Positions 11,617-23,438 of a DNA stretch of 64,000 nt are shown one piece after another. The notes under the pieces are model-generated. The model was not told the DNA's origin, searched no databases, and saw only the letters and a list, made by a program, of their open reading frames with translations. Both the position numbers and the translations under genes were made by a program. Source of the stretch: Pestalotiopsis fici W106-1 (taxonomy: Eukaryota; Ascomycota; Sordariomycetes; Amphisphaeriales; Sporocadaceae); the NCBI RefSeq assembly GCF_000516985.1, contig NW_006917092.1, positions 310,001 through 374,000 of the forward strand, in the 5' to 3' direction. Each line of letters opens with the position of its first letter. Position 1 is the first letter of the stretch.

Positions 11617-12924
11617 CTGTTGCGTACTTGTCGGCTGTTGAGAATCCTGGGTCGTGGAATGTGTCTCGGTTGGCGTGTAGAAGAAATGCAAGATCAAGTC
11701 TAAGGATTAAAAGACAATATTCAAAATGCAAAGCAGTGGTTAGAATAAAGTCTCCCGACCGGTCGCAAAATGGAATTCCGGGGTCGACGTCAGTTTGCGA
11801 CAAGCGCAAGATCCCGGGAAATTCGGTCAGGATCCGGGTTCTAGGGCAGCTCCCGGGGCGCGCGGGCGGCCTCGATTAAAGTACCAGTGGACGGCGATCT
11901 GATCAAGTGAGCAGCAATGCGGAGGCTCAGCCCAGGCCACGTCGAACCAGTCGTAACTGCTTATCCTGGCAGTGTGATGTCAGGGTTTTTTGCCGGAACG
12001 ATGCCCATGGGCAAATGGCAAATTTTGTTCGTCAGCGCGTAAAAATAAGGTGGCGGTGCTGGCTTGTTGGAAGGGAAATATCTGTTCGTTTTGGGCTGCA
12101 AAGGGTGGTTGATGGTGTTGGGATCCCCCGAAGCACCCGCTTTAGCGATGTCTAGAAAGTATCGCCTGGCGCATCAGCTCTTACAGCAGGTCACTGCTAG
12201 GCAGTCACTTTTTATTTGCAAAAGGAAAAGTTCCAAGTTGCGAATAGTGTTGCATATGCAGGCAGCATTGAAACCCATTTGAAGTAAGTGCGAAATATGT
12301 CTCGTGAGAGATTCAGAACCTCTCACACCTTGAGGCAATGTGATTGGCGGTTCTGTCTTGATTTGCGGCGGTTGATCAGCAGTTGGGTTTCTACGGCAGC
12401 CAGCCAAACCCAGCCACTGCAAAAGCCAACATACGCCAGTGCATCGGCATCCACCTCGTCCACTGCCCAAGCGTTGATAGACTACAGCTAGGGATCAAGG
12501 AAAGGAGCCAAGAATGCACGAGAGTTTCTCTGAAATTTCGACATGGCAAAGATCATGCAGTCCAACAATACAAACTAACAAGCTAAGAACCAACAGTATG
12601 CCCTGTGCTATTTGCTTACCAGGCTTACTATGAAAATGTGGAACTTATTGCACCGAACCTGAAAGGCTCGGGTACGCTCCAAGTGCTAGAGTGAATGACA
12701 TCCATGGCGGCGGCGCCCCGGTGCCGCTACAACGGACAAGACTTGAAATGCCCCGCCGAAACTTTTCAATCTTTCGAATAGCGGCATCGGAACAAAAAAA
12801 GAGACATCATCATCATCACGGCCTCTACCGTCGACTCCACCACCACTGACAAGTCAGTTTGCCGGCAATCAGTACAACTCCGCCCGAAGATCTATCTCTC
12901 GAAAGCGATTGATTGCGAAACAAG
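11617..12924. other. Divergent intergenic region
   Basis: Shared 5' region of the minus-strand unknown gene and the citrate-carrier gene. No gene is recognised. It is GC-rich around 11760-11880 and pyrimidine-rich near the carrier start. Confidence 0.5.
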
Positions 12925-14033
12925 ATGGCAACTGCAGCGGCGCAACAGCCGCAAGTGGCGCAAAAGGACGCGTCCTCCATGCCCAAGAAACCCAGCACGT
13001 CGCGGTCCATCATTGCGGGTGCATTGGCTGGAGCTATCGAAATTTGTGAGTTGTATATTCCCCCAAGCTTACCAAGTACAATCGCTAACCTATGATCCTC
13101 TCGAAGCTATAACGTACCCGGCAGAGTGTGAGTCGAAGTATCCATGCGCAATTGTCCTCGAACTCCATTAACAATCCCCCGTAGTCGCCAAGACTAGATC
13201 ACAGCTCAATCGCAAGCTACCAGATGGTCAGAAGCTTCCGTGGCCACCGTTTGGCCCTCAGTGGTATGCAGGATGCACGACCTTGATCATTGGAAACTCG
13301 GCAAAGGCTGCTATTCGTACGTTTTCCCATCAGTCGCTGTGCCCTGAGTTGGTCGCGTGACTAAGTTCTTCAAATCGTAATAGGTTTCGTCGCCTTTGAA
13401 CAATACAAGCGCCTCCTGGCCGACGAAAACGGCAAGGTTTCAGGACCCCGAAATGTCATTGCCGGTTTCTTTGCCGGCATGACTGAGTCGCTCTTTGCCG
13501 TGACACCGACCGAGTCCATCAAGACCACTCTCATTGACGACCGAAAGCGAGCGAACCCAAGGATGAAGGGCTTTCTCGATGCAATTCCCATTATTTACAA
13601 AGAGCGCGGGTTCCGTGGATTCTTCCAAGGTCTCGTACCGACCGCAGCCAGACAGAGTGCCAACTCGGCCGTCCGTTTTGGATCCTACACTACCTTGAAG
13701 CAGTTGGCGGAAAGTTACACGGCGCCAGGCGAAAAGCTGGGCATGCTGGGGACCTTTGGTATTGGTGGTGTTGCTGGTGTCATTACCGTATATGCCACGC
13801 AACCTCTAGACACCATCAAGACGAGGATGCAGAGTATCGAGGCAAAGCAGGTCTATGGCAACAGCTTCCGCTGCGCAAGCATGATCTTTAAGCAGGAAGG
13901 CGTCTTTACATTTTGGAGCGGAGCCGTACCACGCTTGGGAAGATTGATCCTCAGCGGCGGTATTGTATTTGCCATGTACGAGAAGTCCATGGAGCTCTTC
14001 AACAAGTTCGACCCCGAGGGTAAGATCATTTAA
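12925..14033 (+). CDS. CTP1: Mitochondrial tricarboxylate (citrate) carrier
   Basis: Four exons, 12925..13045, 13107..13127, 13185..13316 and 13384..14033, give 307 residues. Exon 2 is only 21 nt and encodes most of the first carrier signature. The protein belongs to the SLC25 family of the inner mitochondrial membrane and would exchange citrate for malate or another citrate, supplying cytosolic acetyl-CoA. Three repeats are present, each with the PX[DE]XX[KR] motif: PAEFAK, PTESIK and PLDTIK. The best-conserved region is GFFAGMTESLFAVTPTESIKT together with GFFQGLVPTAARQSANSAVRF, which fit the citrate-transport subgroup rather than ADP/ATP or phosphate carriers. Length is normal for the family (about 295-310). 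Confidence 0.93.
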
Positions 14034-14397
14034 GCATGAAATTGATACCCTAGCGGTTGGGTGTGTTTGCGACTTGATTAGCGCTCGACATCAGTCCATC
14101 TAGACTTGCACCACACTGTCTGTGTTGATATTGCAGACATGTCAGGGTGAGCGTTGAAGGCGTTGTCACGAAATGTATTCTCGAGGCAGTTAAAGAGGAA
14201 TGAAGATAGAGTTTAGAAGGATCTCATTGTTGAACAGGTATAATGAGACAATGGATATCATGGCGTTTGGTGTCTTCATTTCTATACATGAATATACACG
14301 CTGGAGAGAGGCAACCAAAGAAACAGGTCCTCACCCAGTCATTTATCGTACAAGCATTATTCCAACCAGCTTTATCGCTTTGTTTTCTTCAATTTCT
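14034..14397. other. Intergenic region between convergent genes
   Basis: Overlapping 3' UTR territory of the citrate carrier (plus) and the Cbp6-like gene (minus). No coding potential seen. Confidence 0.5.
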
Positions 14398-14888
14398 TTA
14401 TTGCTTTAGACGGATGATACCCTTGAGTCGCAACAGGGTCCTGTCCAACCATGATCGGTTCGGTGCTTCCTCTAATTCTCGGACGAGATCGGCAAAATAT
14501 GTTGGGTTGCTCTTGGGCTTCATGAGGGAGTTTTCGCCATGGATCGGGTACTGGAGTGAGGTCAGCCTGGTTTGAAAATGTAATCCTCTGGCGACAATGG
14601 GGCGTATTTACCTTTTTCTTATACCGGTTGTCCAATAACGAGTACAAGGCGTTGGCCTGCTTGAGTTTTTCTTGCTCCGATAAACCTGAACCCTTTGCCT
14701 CGAATCTCTTTTTAAGCACTTCTTGGAGCTGCACTGTCGGGCGAAGAGTGTCCTTGGGCCATCGGTTCAGGGCCTTGAGGAGGTGGAACTGCGCGCTCTG
14801 AGGTGGTGGACCAGTAAGTTGAACTGCGAGAGGAATTTGGAAGAACCTGAACAGGGGTTTGGTTACTCACAACTGCTTGTTTGGACAT
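14398..14888 (-). CDS. CBP6: Cbp6/UQCC2-like mitochondrial bc1 assembly factor
   Basis: Three exons on the minus strand, 14888..14871 (18 nt), 14797..14612 and 14550..14398, give a small basic protein of 118 residues. All introns are phase 0 with good borders (GTGAGT...CCTCAG and GTAAAT...CTCCAG). It contains WPKDTLRP near the start, ALYSLLDNRYKKKYPI in the middle, and LMKPKSNPTYFADLV near the end. The order and spacing parallel yeast Cbp6 (an ALSTIMNNKF-like helix followed by LYKPAGNPQYY). Cbp6 binds Cbp3 at the mitoribosome exit tunnel and assists cytochrome b synthesis and complex III assembly. The identification rests on remembered motif similarity, so it is probable rather than certain. 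The gene model itself is strong. Confidence 0.78.
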
Positions 14889-15967
14889 TGTGATTTATTG
14901 TGTGGATGGTGTTGCTGTATCATCACATTCTTTGGCAGTGGCGGCGAAAGGTGGTGCGAGTTGTCAGAGGTGATTGTCTGATTTCTCTACACCAGGCGCA
15001 TTCCAATCACAAGCTCGATTGACGCTATTCTCGAACGGAGCTCTAGAAAATTGATGATGCCGATATGTTGCGGACCCGTACCGGCATATCTCCGGATTAG
15101 TGCATTGCATAAAAAAAGGATCTGTTCAGCACAAGGACCCTGGATGGATGCTTGCACTCTTTGGGTTAGAGCTTTACTCCCGGGCTTAGCGTAGGCAGGC
15201 AATCAAGCACCGTAGTGAATTATAGGGGCCGTGCATTTTATTGTCTCTCCCTCTTTGAGGATGTCGTTCGTCAGCAGCCAGCCAAGGCAGCTCTCTTGGC
15301 GTAGTAGGTGATTCTAGCATCGTCCTTGGGGGCCTTTGTAGTCCGCTGGGGGCCCCCTAAAAGCCAAAAGCGCCCCGATTCAGCGGCAAAGCGGCACGGA
15401 CTTTGGTGTGTCTCAGTTGATTTATGCCGGTGTCAATGACCCAGGGTGGGCTTGGTCGCTTTCCACTTCCTGCTCTCCTGATCTCTTTCCTAGATCCGTC
15501 ACCTTCACCATCGTCACCCCATAACCTGCAAACATCAGCGCCACGCTTCTGGCTGCTGCATCATTTCAATTCTCTACCCCCTTATTAGCTTTTCGTGGTT
15601 CAGCATTTCGATATCATACTCTCCTTTGCTGTATAGGCGCCTGTTCTGCGCTTTCTTTCTGACGACTTGGACACATTTTCCTTTTCCTTTTTTTTTTCTC
15701 TCTCGTCCGTCCGCCTCGGTTTCCCGACATACCGACAGCGTTTTCCTTGCCACCTTCTCTCCTCGCCTTATCCCCGACGAGCCGATACAGCGTGACCAGC
15801 TGCTACTGCGCCCGCCTGCAATCATCAACCCGATAGCCTGCGCAACAACCAACGCACACACTCTGCGAACTCCTTTCCCGCGGAGCCAACATTAGCATCA
15901 AAGGCTATCGTTACTTTTTTTTCATTCGAGTTTTCATTCCATCGAGCCCCTCGTATCACTTGCGACA
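14889..15967. other. Divergent intergenic region with pyrimidine-rich leader
   Basis: No gene is recognised. From about 15460 to 15960 the plus strand is rich in CT/TC runs with a long T tract near 15690, as expected of a promoter/5' UTR for the Bsd2-like gene. Confidence 0.5.
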
Positions 15968-17169
15968 ATGGCCGGCCGCTATGAACGGGTAAGTCACCAC
16001 CTGCGCCCTTCTTTTTGTGGAGGCCTCCCCGCTGCTGAACCGAGTGTTCCGCTTCCGGTACTGTCGCATGCTAACAAGATTGCCTCCATCGCACAGGTCG
16101 AGACACACGACCAGGACGACATCGATACTCCCATCTCCTCTGTTGCTCCCTCTGTGCGACAAAGGATACCCAACTCACCGCCGCCATCATTTCATTCTCG
16201 CGCCTCTTCCCTCGAGCGGAGGCGGCAGCAGAATGTTGATGCTACCCTAGCCGACGCATTTGACGCCGATGGCGATGACAGCGATGATGACGAACCCGAT
16301 GACAGACAGCGCCTAGTACGCCAGAGCTCCTTTCCAGTATCAGGCGGATTGGCGACATCAAATGGATCGAGTGCCGACAGGCCAAATGCACCCGTGCGAC
16401 CATCGGCAGCACCAGGTGGAAGCAATGCACAGTCTTCGTCGAGAATCTATGGTGGAGGTATACAGTCAGATGGTGTCTTTTCCAACATGACGGCAAGGCC
16501 AGAGAGAGGCGAAAAGATTGTCGAGGAACAACCTCCGGTAAGTCGCTGAATTGCCCAAATCATTGCGATATAACGCTAACCTATCTACAGACGTACGAGC
16601 AAGCAGCTGCTGATGCCGCACCGCCCTATTGGGAGACGACAATTCTGGCTCCTGGACTGGGGGGACCTGACGAGGTGTACATTGATGGAATGCCCGTCGG
16701 ATCAATTTTCAGCTTTATTTGGAACGGCATGATCTCCATGTCGTTTCAACTCGTCGGATTCCTTCTCACATATCTGCTGCACTCGACACACGCTGCGAAA
16801 AATGGCTCACGTGCCGGCTTGGGCATCACTCTCATTCAGTACGGTTTCTACATGAAGGGCAGCTCGAGCTCCGACGGCATGAATAGTTCTCCAAACGACG
16901 GATATGCTCAGCCTCCGGACCCGAACAGCCACGACTTCGACCCAAACAGTGTCAACTCGGGCGACGACAGCGGAAGTGCACTAAACGACATTGCAAGCTC
17001 CGAATGGGTTGCCTACATTTTGATGATTGTTGGATGGTTTATCTTGATTCGTTCCGTAAGCGACTATATCAAGGCGAGACGCCACGAGCAGCTTGTCTTG
17101 CAGGGCCCCGACCGCTCTGCCGGATTCCCGATTATCGTGGATAGCGAGGAGTCTGGAAGGGTCGTATGA
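15968..17169 (+). CDS. BSD2: Bsd2/NDFIP-family ubiquitin-ligase adaptor
   Basis: Three exons, 15968..15988 (21 nt), 16097..16537 and 16591..17169, give 346 residues. The family delivers membrane transporters, notably metal transporters, to the HECT ligase Rsp5/Nedd4 in Golgi and endosomes. The cytosolic N-terminal half is Ser-rich with an acidic DGDDSDDDEPDD patch. Two proline-tyrosine motifs, PPTY and PPYW, lie just before the membrane region and would bind Rsp5 WW domains. Three hydrophobic segments follow: around GSIFSFIWNGMISMSFQLVG, around GLGITLIQYGFYM, and WVAYILMIVGWFILIRSV. Intron 1 is 108 nt, has no in-frame stop and is a multiple of three, so retention would insert 36 residues; its GTAAGT donor, CTAAC branch and CACAG acceptor make splicing the default. 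Confidence 0.88.
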
Positions 17170-18284
17170 TTTTCGTCGTATATTGAACAACGGAGATGAC
17201 TGGGGAAACCCTGTTTCTCAAAACTGGGCATGGCTATGGCGTTTGCGGTTTTTGACTTGCCTCCTTGAACAAGGAATATCCCACTGGTAATCGCAGTTGT
17301 GGAATTCGTGGCTTTTACAGGACATCTCCTATGAACGGATTTTTGGTAGAGTAACATACACCCAGGATTTTCATACCAGTATTCCATCCCACTAGTTGCT
17401 CCAAAATGGTTGACCTGATCATAATGCTAATGATTGCTCTGCACATGGTACCTGAAACCTGGGCAGAGACATACAATGCCATCCTGTAAATTTCTAGGCA
17501 GCTGCTCTGTAGTTGTTGGCCCGGCAGATACTACTTTGGTTGACCATATTCCATATCTAGTTGTCTTGGGTTTTGCTTATTAGACGAACCGTCACAGCTT
17601 TTTATTGCATATCAAACACCCAATAAGATTTACATGCTATATTACCAAGGTTACTCTGGTTGTTTTCTTGGACCGTAAGTTGAAGCCTCCAAATGGTCCT
17701 CGTTTAAGGCAACGGCAGAGTGACCTCATACCTCCAGCTATTGAGTGTCATTAGCACAATGAGCCTATTGAAGTCAAAGCGATCCACCATATGATGGCAA
17801 CGAAAGCTACCCCACACTCCGCATCAACTTTCCATCAACCTCACATCAACCAACAGTATCAATGTTCAAACCACAAAGTGTTCCTGCCGAATGATTGAGA
17901 GATTACTCCATGACGATCTTCATCTGTTCCAAGGAAGACAAGTACTGCTACAGCCAGAGGTAGTTGATCACACGCTGCCTGAGAGTTGCTACCTCCGCTC
18001 AAGTTGCACACTTGGCAAATACAACAACAATAATTATCAACAAACCCAGGAGGTGAATCACAACAACCAGCCGTCTTTTGATTGAGACCTGGGGTCGCAG
18101 CGTAAATTTCATTCCTCATTCGAGTGCCTACGCAGAACCATCAACTATACCGATCAAGCTGTCGTTTAAACTTACTTTTCGTTGCCGCCCTTGTGGCCCT
18201 CTCTCTCGTGAATATCGCTCGACATTGTATCATACAATTTACTCCAGGACCAGCTTAGGCCGTAACTTTTTACAAATCAATACA
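17170..18284. other. Intergenic region
   Basis: 3' flank of the Bsd2-like gene and promoter of the PIMT gene. The frame of the PIMT gene is open back to 18078, but the conserved start is at 18285. No other gene seen. Confidence 0.5.
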
Positions 18285-19160
18285 ATGGCGTGGCGAAGCA
18301 GCGGCACCAGCAACGAGACCCTGGTCGAGAATCTGTGGCGGCATAATCTGCTTTCTTCGCCCGTCGTCAAGGCTGCCTTTCTCAAGGTTGACCGTGGCCA
18401 CTACTCGCCCAGGCTTCCTTACGAAGACTCGCCACAATCCATCGGCCACAGCGCCACCATCTCGGCTCCGCACATGCACGCCAACGCCGTCGAGAGTCTG
18501 CTCAAGTACATTGTCCCCATTGGCGGTGGCGGCGCGTCAGAGCAGCTCAAGGATGGAGAGGGCGAGGATCTCGGTCCGCCCGGCCGGAAGGACTCCAAGG
18601 TGGATGAGGAGCTCGCGGATCTTCACGCCCTAGGTGTGCCCGGCCGACCCCGGCGCATCCTGGACATTGGGTCCGGCTCCGGGTATCTGACGCACGTGAT
18701 GGCAGAGCTGGCAGGCGAGGGCAGCGTCGTGGTTGGCGTCGAGCACATCCAGGAGCTACGTGACCTCGGCGAGGCCAACATGGCCAAGTCCCCCGAGGGC
18801 CGGGCCTTGCTGTCGAGTGGGCGGGTCCGGTTTCGTGTTGGTGACGGCCGCAAGGGCTGGGCCGAGCCGTCGAGTCCCGGGGGTGAGCAGCCGGGTGTCG
18901 GGGGAACGGCGGACGAGGATGGTGGCTGGGATGCCATTCATGTTGGCGCTGCTGCTATTGAGCTGCACCAAGAGCTGGTCGACCAGCTGAGAAGTCCCGG
19001 GCGCATGTTCATACCAGTTGGGGGCAAAGATGGCTGGGATCAATTTATCTGGACTGTGGACAAGGACCGCGAGGGCAAGGTTACCAAGAAGAGATTGTAC
19101 GGCGTCAGATATGTGCCCTTGACGGACGCTCCGGGTAGAAGTGTGCGAGGTTTGCATTGA
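18285..19160 (+). CDS. Protein-L-isoaspartate O-methyltransferase
   Basis: A single exon encoding 291 residues. The enzyme uses S-adenosylmethionine to methylate isoaspartyl residues and starts repair of aged proteins in the cytosol. The start MAWRSSG followed by NLWRHNLL, then VDRGHYSP and YEDSPQSIGHSATISAPHMH, is the characteristic PIMT opening that contacts the peptide. The SAM-binding motif ILDIGSGSGYL is at about 124-134, and the later IHVGAAA and RMFIPVG strands complete the fold. Between the opening and motif I there is an extra acidic, low-complexity stretch of about 45 residues (GGGGASEQ to ALGVPGRP), making the protein longer than the usual 220-250 residues. An upstream in-frame extension to 18078 exists but lacks conservation. 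Confidence 0.92.
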   Translation: MAWRSSGTSNETLVENLWRHNLLSSPVVKAAFLKVDRGHYSPRLPYEDSPQSIGHSATISAPHMHANAVESLLKYIVPIGGGGASEQLKDGEGEDLGPPGRKDSKVDEELADLHALGVPGRPRRILDIGSGSGYLTHVMAELAGEGSVVVGVEHIQELRDLGEANMAKSPEGRALLSSGRVRFRVGDGRKGWAEPSSPGGEQPGVGGTADEDGGWDAIHVGAAAIELHQELVDQLRSPGRMFIPVGGKDGWDQFIWTVDKDREGKVTKKRLYGVRYVPLTDAPGRSVRGLH

Positions 19161-20848
19161 AGCCGGGTGCGGCAAGAACATAAATATATTTTGTCTCGAG
19201 GGCGTGCAAGTTGAATGATTTCCTGCTTTGCTGGGTTTACAAGTACATAGGAGAACCCGTTACTTTTTTGAGAACGGACAAGCAAGGGAACAAGCTGAAT
19301 ATGGTAATAACCGAGTCCTGAGGTCTTCGGAGCCAAGATCGTGCCCATTTCTTTGCAGAATGCGTTCATTTCAAGACCCTTCAGCTTTGGTAAGAAACAA
19401 GCCACGAGACCATGCTGAGACAGGTTTGAGGTGACTCTGGAGCAAACAAACTAACTTGTCCTTCAAATGCTTTTTCGGAATGTCCATCAACACAAATCCC
19501 GTCATAACATATATTCGACATGTCTTCCAAGCAGCATCACGTTTATAAGCGGGACAAGCCTTGAGATCTATCCAGACTTTCAAAGCTACGGAGTACATAC
19601 AAAAATTGAGAAGTGTAATAAAATTTGAGAAATTCTCGCGTGCAGTCAAAAGATCAGCGGTCAAGATACCGTATTGAACCTGGTCTTCTCTCGGTACACG
19701 ACGCACATTTGCGCCAGACGCCCAGTTTGCCATGTACCGATGACGCCGACTGGCTGGACCTTTAAATCCCTCGATGACGGTCCCCGCCTTGAGTATTCAG
19801 TACATGCAAGGTTTAGAGGGCAAATGGACCCTCCCTTTGGACGAGATCTGCCAGCATTCTGATCAATCTGATCAATCAGCGATCGGGATTTCTCACAATT
19901 TTGTCCTGGCCAGCCTTTGCTGGACCCCCCGGCACTCGTGTAGATCATCCCGTTTTACCTAATAGCGAGCGGGGGGAACCGGGGTGACGGCGGTTGTGTG
20001 TGGTGCGACATGGCGTTATCAGCGGATCAGATTAGATGGGCAGATGGATTAGATTAGATAATGTTGCATCAAAGGTACCTTGAACAAGCTTCAAGGTGGG
20101 CAGGTCGTTTAGAAAAACCAAAGACAAATCCACCCCCAGGACTCTTTTTTTTTTTTTCTTTCTCCTCCCTAGTATACGTGTACTTACTGCCGACCGCCGC
20201 TCCTCGGCCGTTGTACCTTTAAAAAAGACAGACCCCATTGAATTATGAATTAGTCGTTGGGTATTCAGCTTCTATGGCCGACGGGTCTTGGCAAATGGAG
20301 CCCATGGTAAGTGGGAGCATCGGAGGCATGACCTCGACTGGCAGTGCCAGAACCGAGTTTTTCCCCAATACAACCCACCATTGACGATATCGGCTTATTC
20401 ATGACCGGGAACATGTCTGGTTGACTGAGAGACTCACTGGGCTCTAGCAACGGCTTTTTCCTCCTCCTCCTCCTCCTCCTCCTGTCCGTTCTCCAAAAGA
20501 GCCACCTGCCTGCTACCATGTATCTTTACCTAGTCCGTTGCTATCCTTGTTCAGCTTGGCTTGATGCTGCCGTTCCACCCTGCCCACATCATCTCTTGAC
20601 TTCAGGCTTTTTTACCATGTGCTGCTCGAACTTTTCTAGTGTGATCGAGTAGATCCTTGTCCAAGTTGTGATGCCATACCTAGTAGTACTTTAATACCGG
20701 CAGCCCACCCATCGTGCGCTGCAGAAAATCTGCCCTGACGATCCCTTCTTCTCTCTCTTTTTTTTTTTCTCGTGCGTTTTTGCTTAATTCTCCTGCCACC
20801 CCCTCCCCCTCGAGAACCCCGCGTCCGAGTAGAGAGTGAGTAGCAGCC
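19161..20848. other. Intergenic region with simple repeats
   Basis: No gene seen. It carries a T13 tract near 20145-20157, a (CTC)n tract at 20461-20483 and a T11 tract near 20758-20768, the last within the pyrimidine-rich leader of the P450 gene. Confidence 0.55.
20461..20483. repeat. (CTC)n microsatellite
   Basis: Seven to eight uninterrupted CTC units (23 bases), about 370 bases upstream of the P450 start. Length-variable by slippage. Confidence 0.85.
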
Positions 20849-22871
20849 ATGATTGAGCTCCTGCTCCTTCACTGGCGAACCGCCTTGTTGGCGCTGATCC
20901 CGCTAATCGGCGTTCTGGTCGCGCGGAAGTTCAAGTCCAACGAGATTGACTTTAAGCAATATGCTCACTTTCCTCAACCCGAGGCGAGGGATGAGAAGCG
21001 CGGTCACTGGCCATGGATTGAAAAGTCGGCAGGCGAGGGAGACCCTCGCAGGTCTTTTGGTATGTATATACTCTGCTTGGTTGTCGCGTCATAGACGCAT
21101 TTATATGCGCATGGGCATGTTACGACAACATGACTATACAATCGAGGGAAAAGATGCTAACCCGAGCCTGTGATTAGACATCATCCTCTATGAACAAGCA
21201 CAAAAGCTCGGTTTCCCTCCAGTCTTGCTGGTCGACTGGCGACCCATGGAGCCCTTGTTGATTCTCTTCATCCTCGACAACAATGTCGCAGAGCAGGTCA
21301 CGAGAGCTACCAAGCAGTGGAGTACCAGTACCCCCAAGCACCCGGCTATGCAAGACTTGGCTCCTCTGGTCGGATCTCGTTCGCTAGTCACTCTGGACGT
21401 GAGTAATTCTGTCGGCATTTGTGCTCAACGGATCGTTTAGCTAACGGCTGTATACATGACAGGGCGACGAGTGGAAGGGTCTTCGCAAGCGCATTCTCCC
21501 CGGTTTCCAGCCTCAACACCTTCTGAGTTTGGTCAAGGTCATCTTGGACAAGTCGGTGCTCTTTATTGAGCATCTCGAGAAGAGGGCCCAGACTGGAGAG
21601 GAATTCCGCCTGGATGAATTGACCACCAATTTGGCTTTTGATGTTATTGGTGAGTTACGAAGGCGAGTCCAGCAGGTTACAAAAACGCTAATGATGTATG
21701 ATCAGGAATTGTTACCTTTGATATGGATCTCAACGCTCAGGTTCCTGATAATCAGAGTCCTGTGCTTACAACTTACCGCGACTTGTCGAATGCTTACAAC
21801 GCTCGAGATCTCACCAAGCACTGGATGCGCCGGTACTTTTCAGAAAACGAGAGAAAGATTCGAAGTCTGGACAAGAAGCTCGACGTCATTCTCAAGGAAA
21901 ACATTCTCAAGGAGCACAAGAAGCTACTTGCAGGCGACAACACGGCGTCTCGCAGTGTAGCAACCCTTAGTTTGCACGGAATTGAAAAACTCACCCCGGA
22001 AATGCTTCAGCAGACTAGCGACACCTGCCGAGGTTTTCTCTTTGCTGGCCACGACACAACGAGTATTCTCATGCAATGGTCATTTTACGAACTGAGCAAG
22101 AGCCCAAAGGCCATGAAGGCACTCAAGGATGAACTTGACGAGGTTTTCGGAAAGGACCCGCAGCCATCTAGTGTTATCAACCAGTTGTTGGCCCCTGGAA
22201 ACAGTGACCTGCTGAACCGCCTCAAATGTAAGTAGTTCCTAATGAGCATGACACTTTTGCATAGCTGGTGCTGACATTGTCAACGCAGACACGGATGCCA
22301 TTATCAAGGAAACTCTGCGATTATACCCTCCCGGAACTACGGCACGACTTGCCCCAGAAGGATCTGGAACCACCTTGACCATGCCTGATGGACAAAAGCT
22401 CGTCGTCGACGGCCTCGTCTTGACCCCTCGAGCCCTCATCATCCAGCGTGACCCCAAGATCTTTGGCGAGACCAAGGACGATTTTGTTCCCGACCGATGG
22501 CTAGGCCCCGAGGCCGCCAACATTCCCGAGAGCTGCTGGAGACCCTACGAGCGTGGCCCGCGACGATGCACTGGTTCTGAGCTGGCCAATATGGAGGCCA
22601 AGGTCGTCCTGGCTTGTATTGCCAGGCGCTTTGACTTTGTCAAGGTTGGCTTGGGTGAGTTGGATGCGGATGAAAATGGACAGCCCATCTTGGATGACAA
22701 GGGCTACTACAAGACCAAGTCCACATTATTTACTGTGAGTTTTTACACGAAGCCCGCAAGAAATTCACTTCCATTAGATCTTGCTAACACGCTATGCAGA
22801 CCGATCTGGTCACTGCCAAGCCAGTGGATGGAATGGTGGTGAAGATGAAGATCAACGAGAACGCAAAATGA
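20849..22871 (+). CDS. Cytochrome P450 monooxygenase
   Basis: Six exons, 20849..21059, 21178..21398, 21463..21649, 21706..22227, 22289..22734 and 22800..22871, give 552 residues; all joins keep frame. An N-terminal helix (LLLLHWRTALLALIPLIGVLVA) anchors it in the ER membrane. The oxygen-activation motif AGHDTTS starts at about residue 320, the ExxR pair is E388/R391 (KETLRLYPP), and the heme loop YERGPRRCTG places the thiolate ligand at about Cys474. The first heme-loop residue is Tyr instead of the usual Phe. The overall style resembles fungal CYPs annotated near the sterigmatocystin StcS/CYP59 group, but I cannot assign family or substrate. No other biosynthetic gene sits beside it: the flanks are PIMT and a HET-domain gene. 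Confidence 0.9.
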
Positions 22872-23438
22872 AAAACTCGTGTCACGGAAGAGATCGAGTT
22901 TCATGGATGATGGCAAGATGTTTATTGGTCCTTGATATGGCATATGCCACAGAAGTGCAGGGATTGTAACAGCTGGTGGACATGTGGGAAAATCGTGCGA
23001 GAAGAGGATTCGAGAGGTATCCTTTCTGCGCAAGCCTTACGCATATGTCTTGTATGTGACACAAACGCCCGACATGCTCGCATGGAACTCGTGGCGTCGA
23101 TATGTACCCAATGAACTGATCGGTAGCTTGGTAGATTATGAAGTCCAATGTCATCAACCCCGCCTTGCTGCCGGAACCACGACTTTGCTGTCTGGTTTCT
23201 ATTGGTTGGTACATACATTATTCTTACTACACCTTCCTGCATATCGCTCAATGAGGTTCGTGTCATGAGGTTTGAAATGAGGCTGGGGAGGCATATGTAA
23301 CTTTCCATCAAAGACAAGTCCATGCCATTCCTAGGGTAGAGAAGCTGACATCCGCGATTCTTACTCTCTTTCTAGCCTCGCTGCAACTCTTAAACATCTT
23401 CCTCTTTAATTCTTTTTGGTAGCCTGGCGAGACTCATC
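22872..23438. other. Intergenic region
   Basis: 3' flank of the P450 and promoter/leader of the HET-domain gene; a pyrimidine-rich run precedes the ATG at 23439. No gene seen. Confidence 0.5.
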
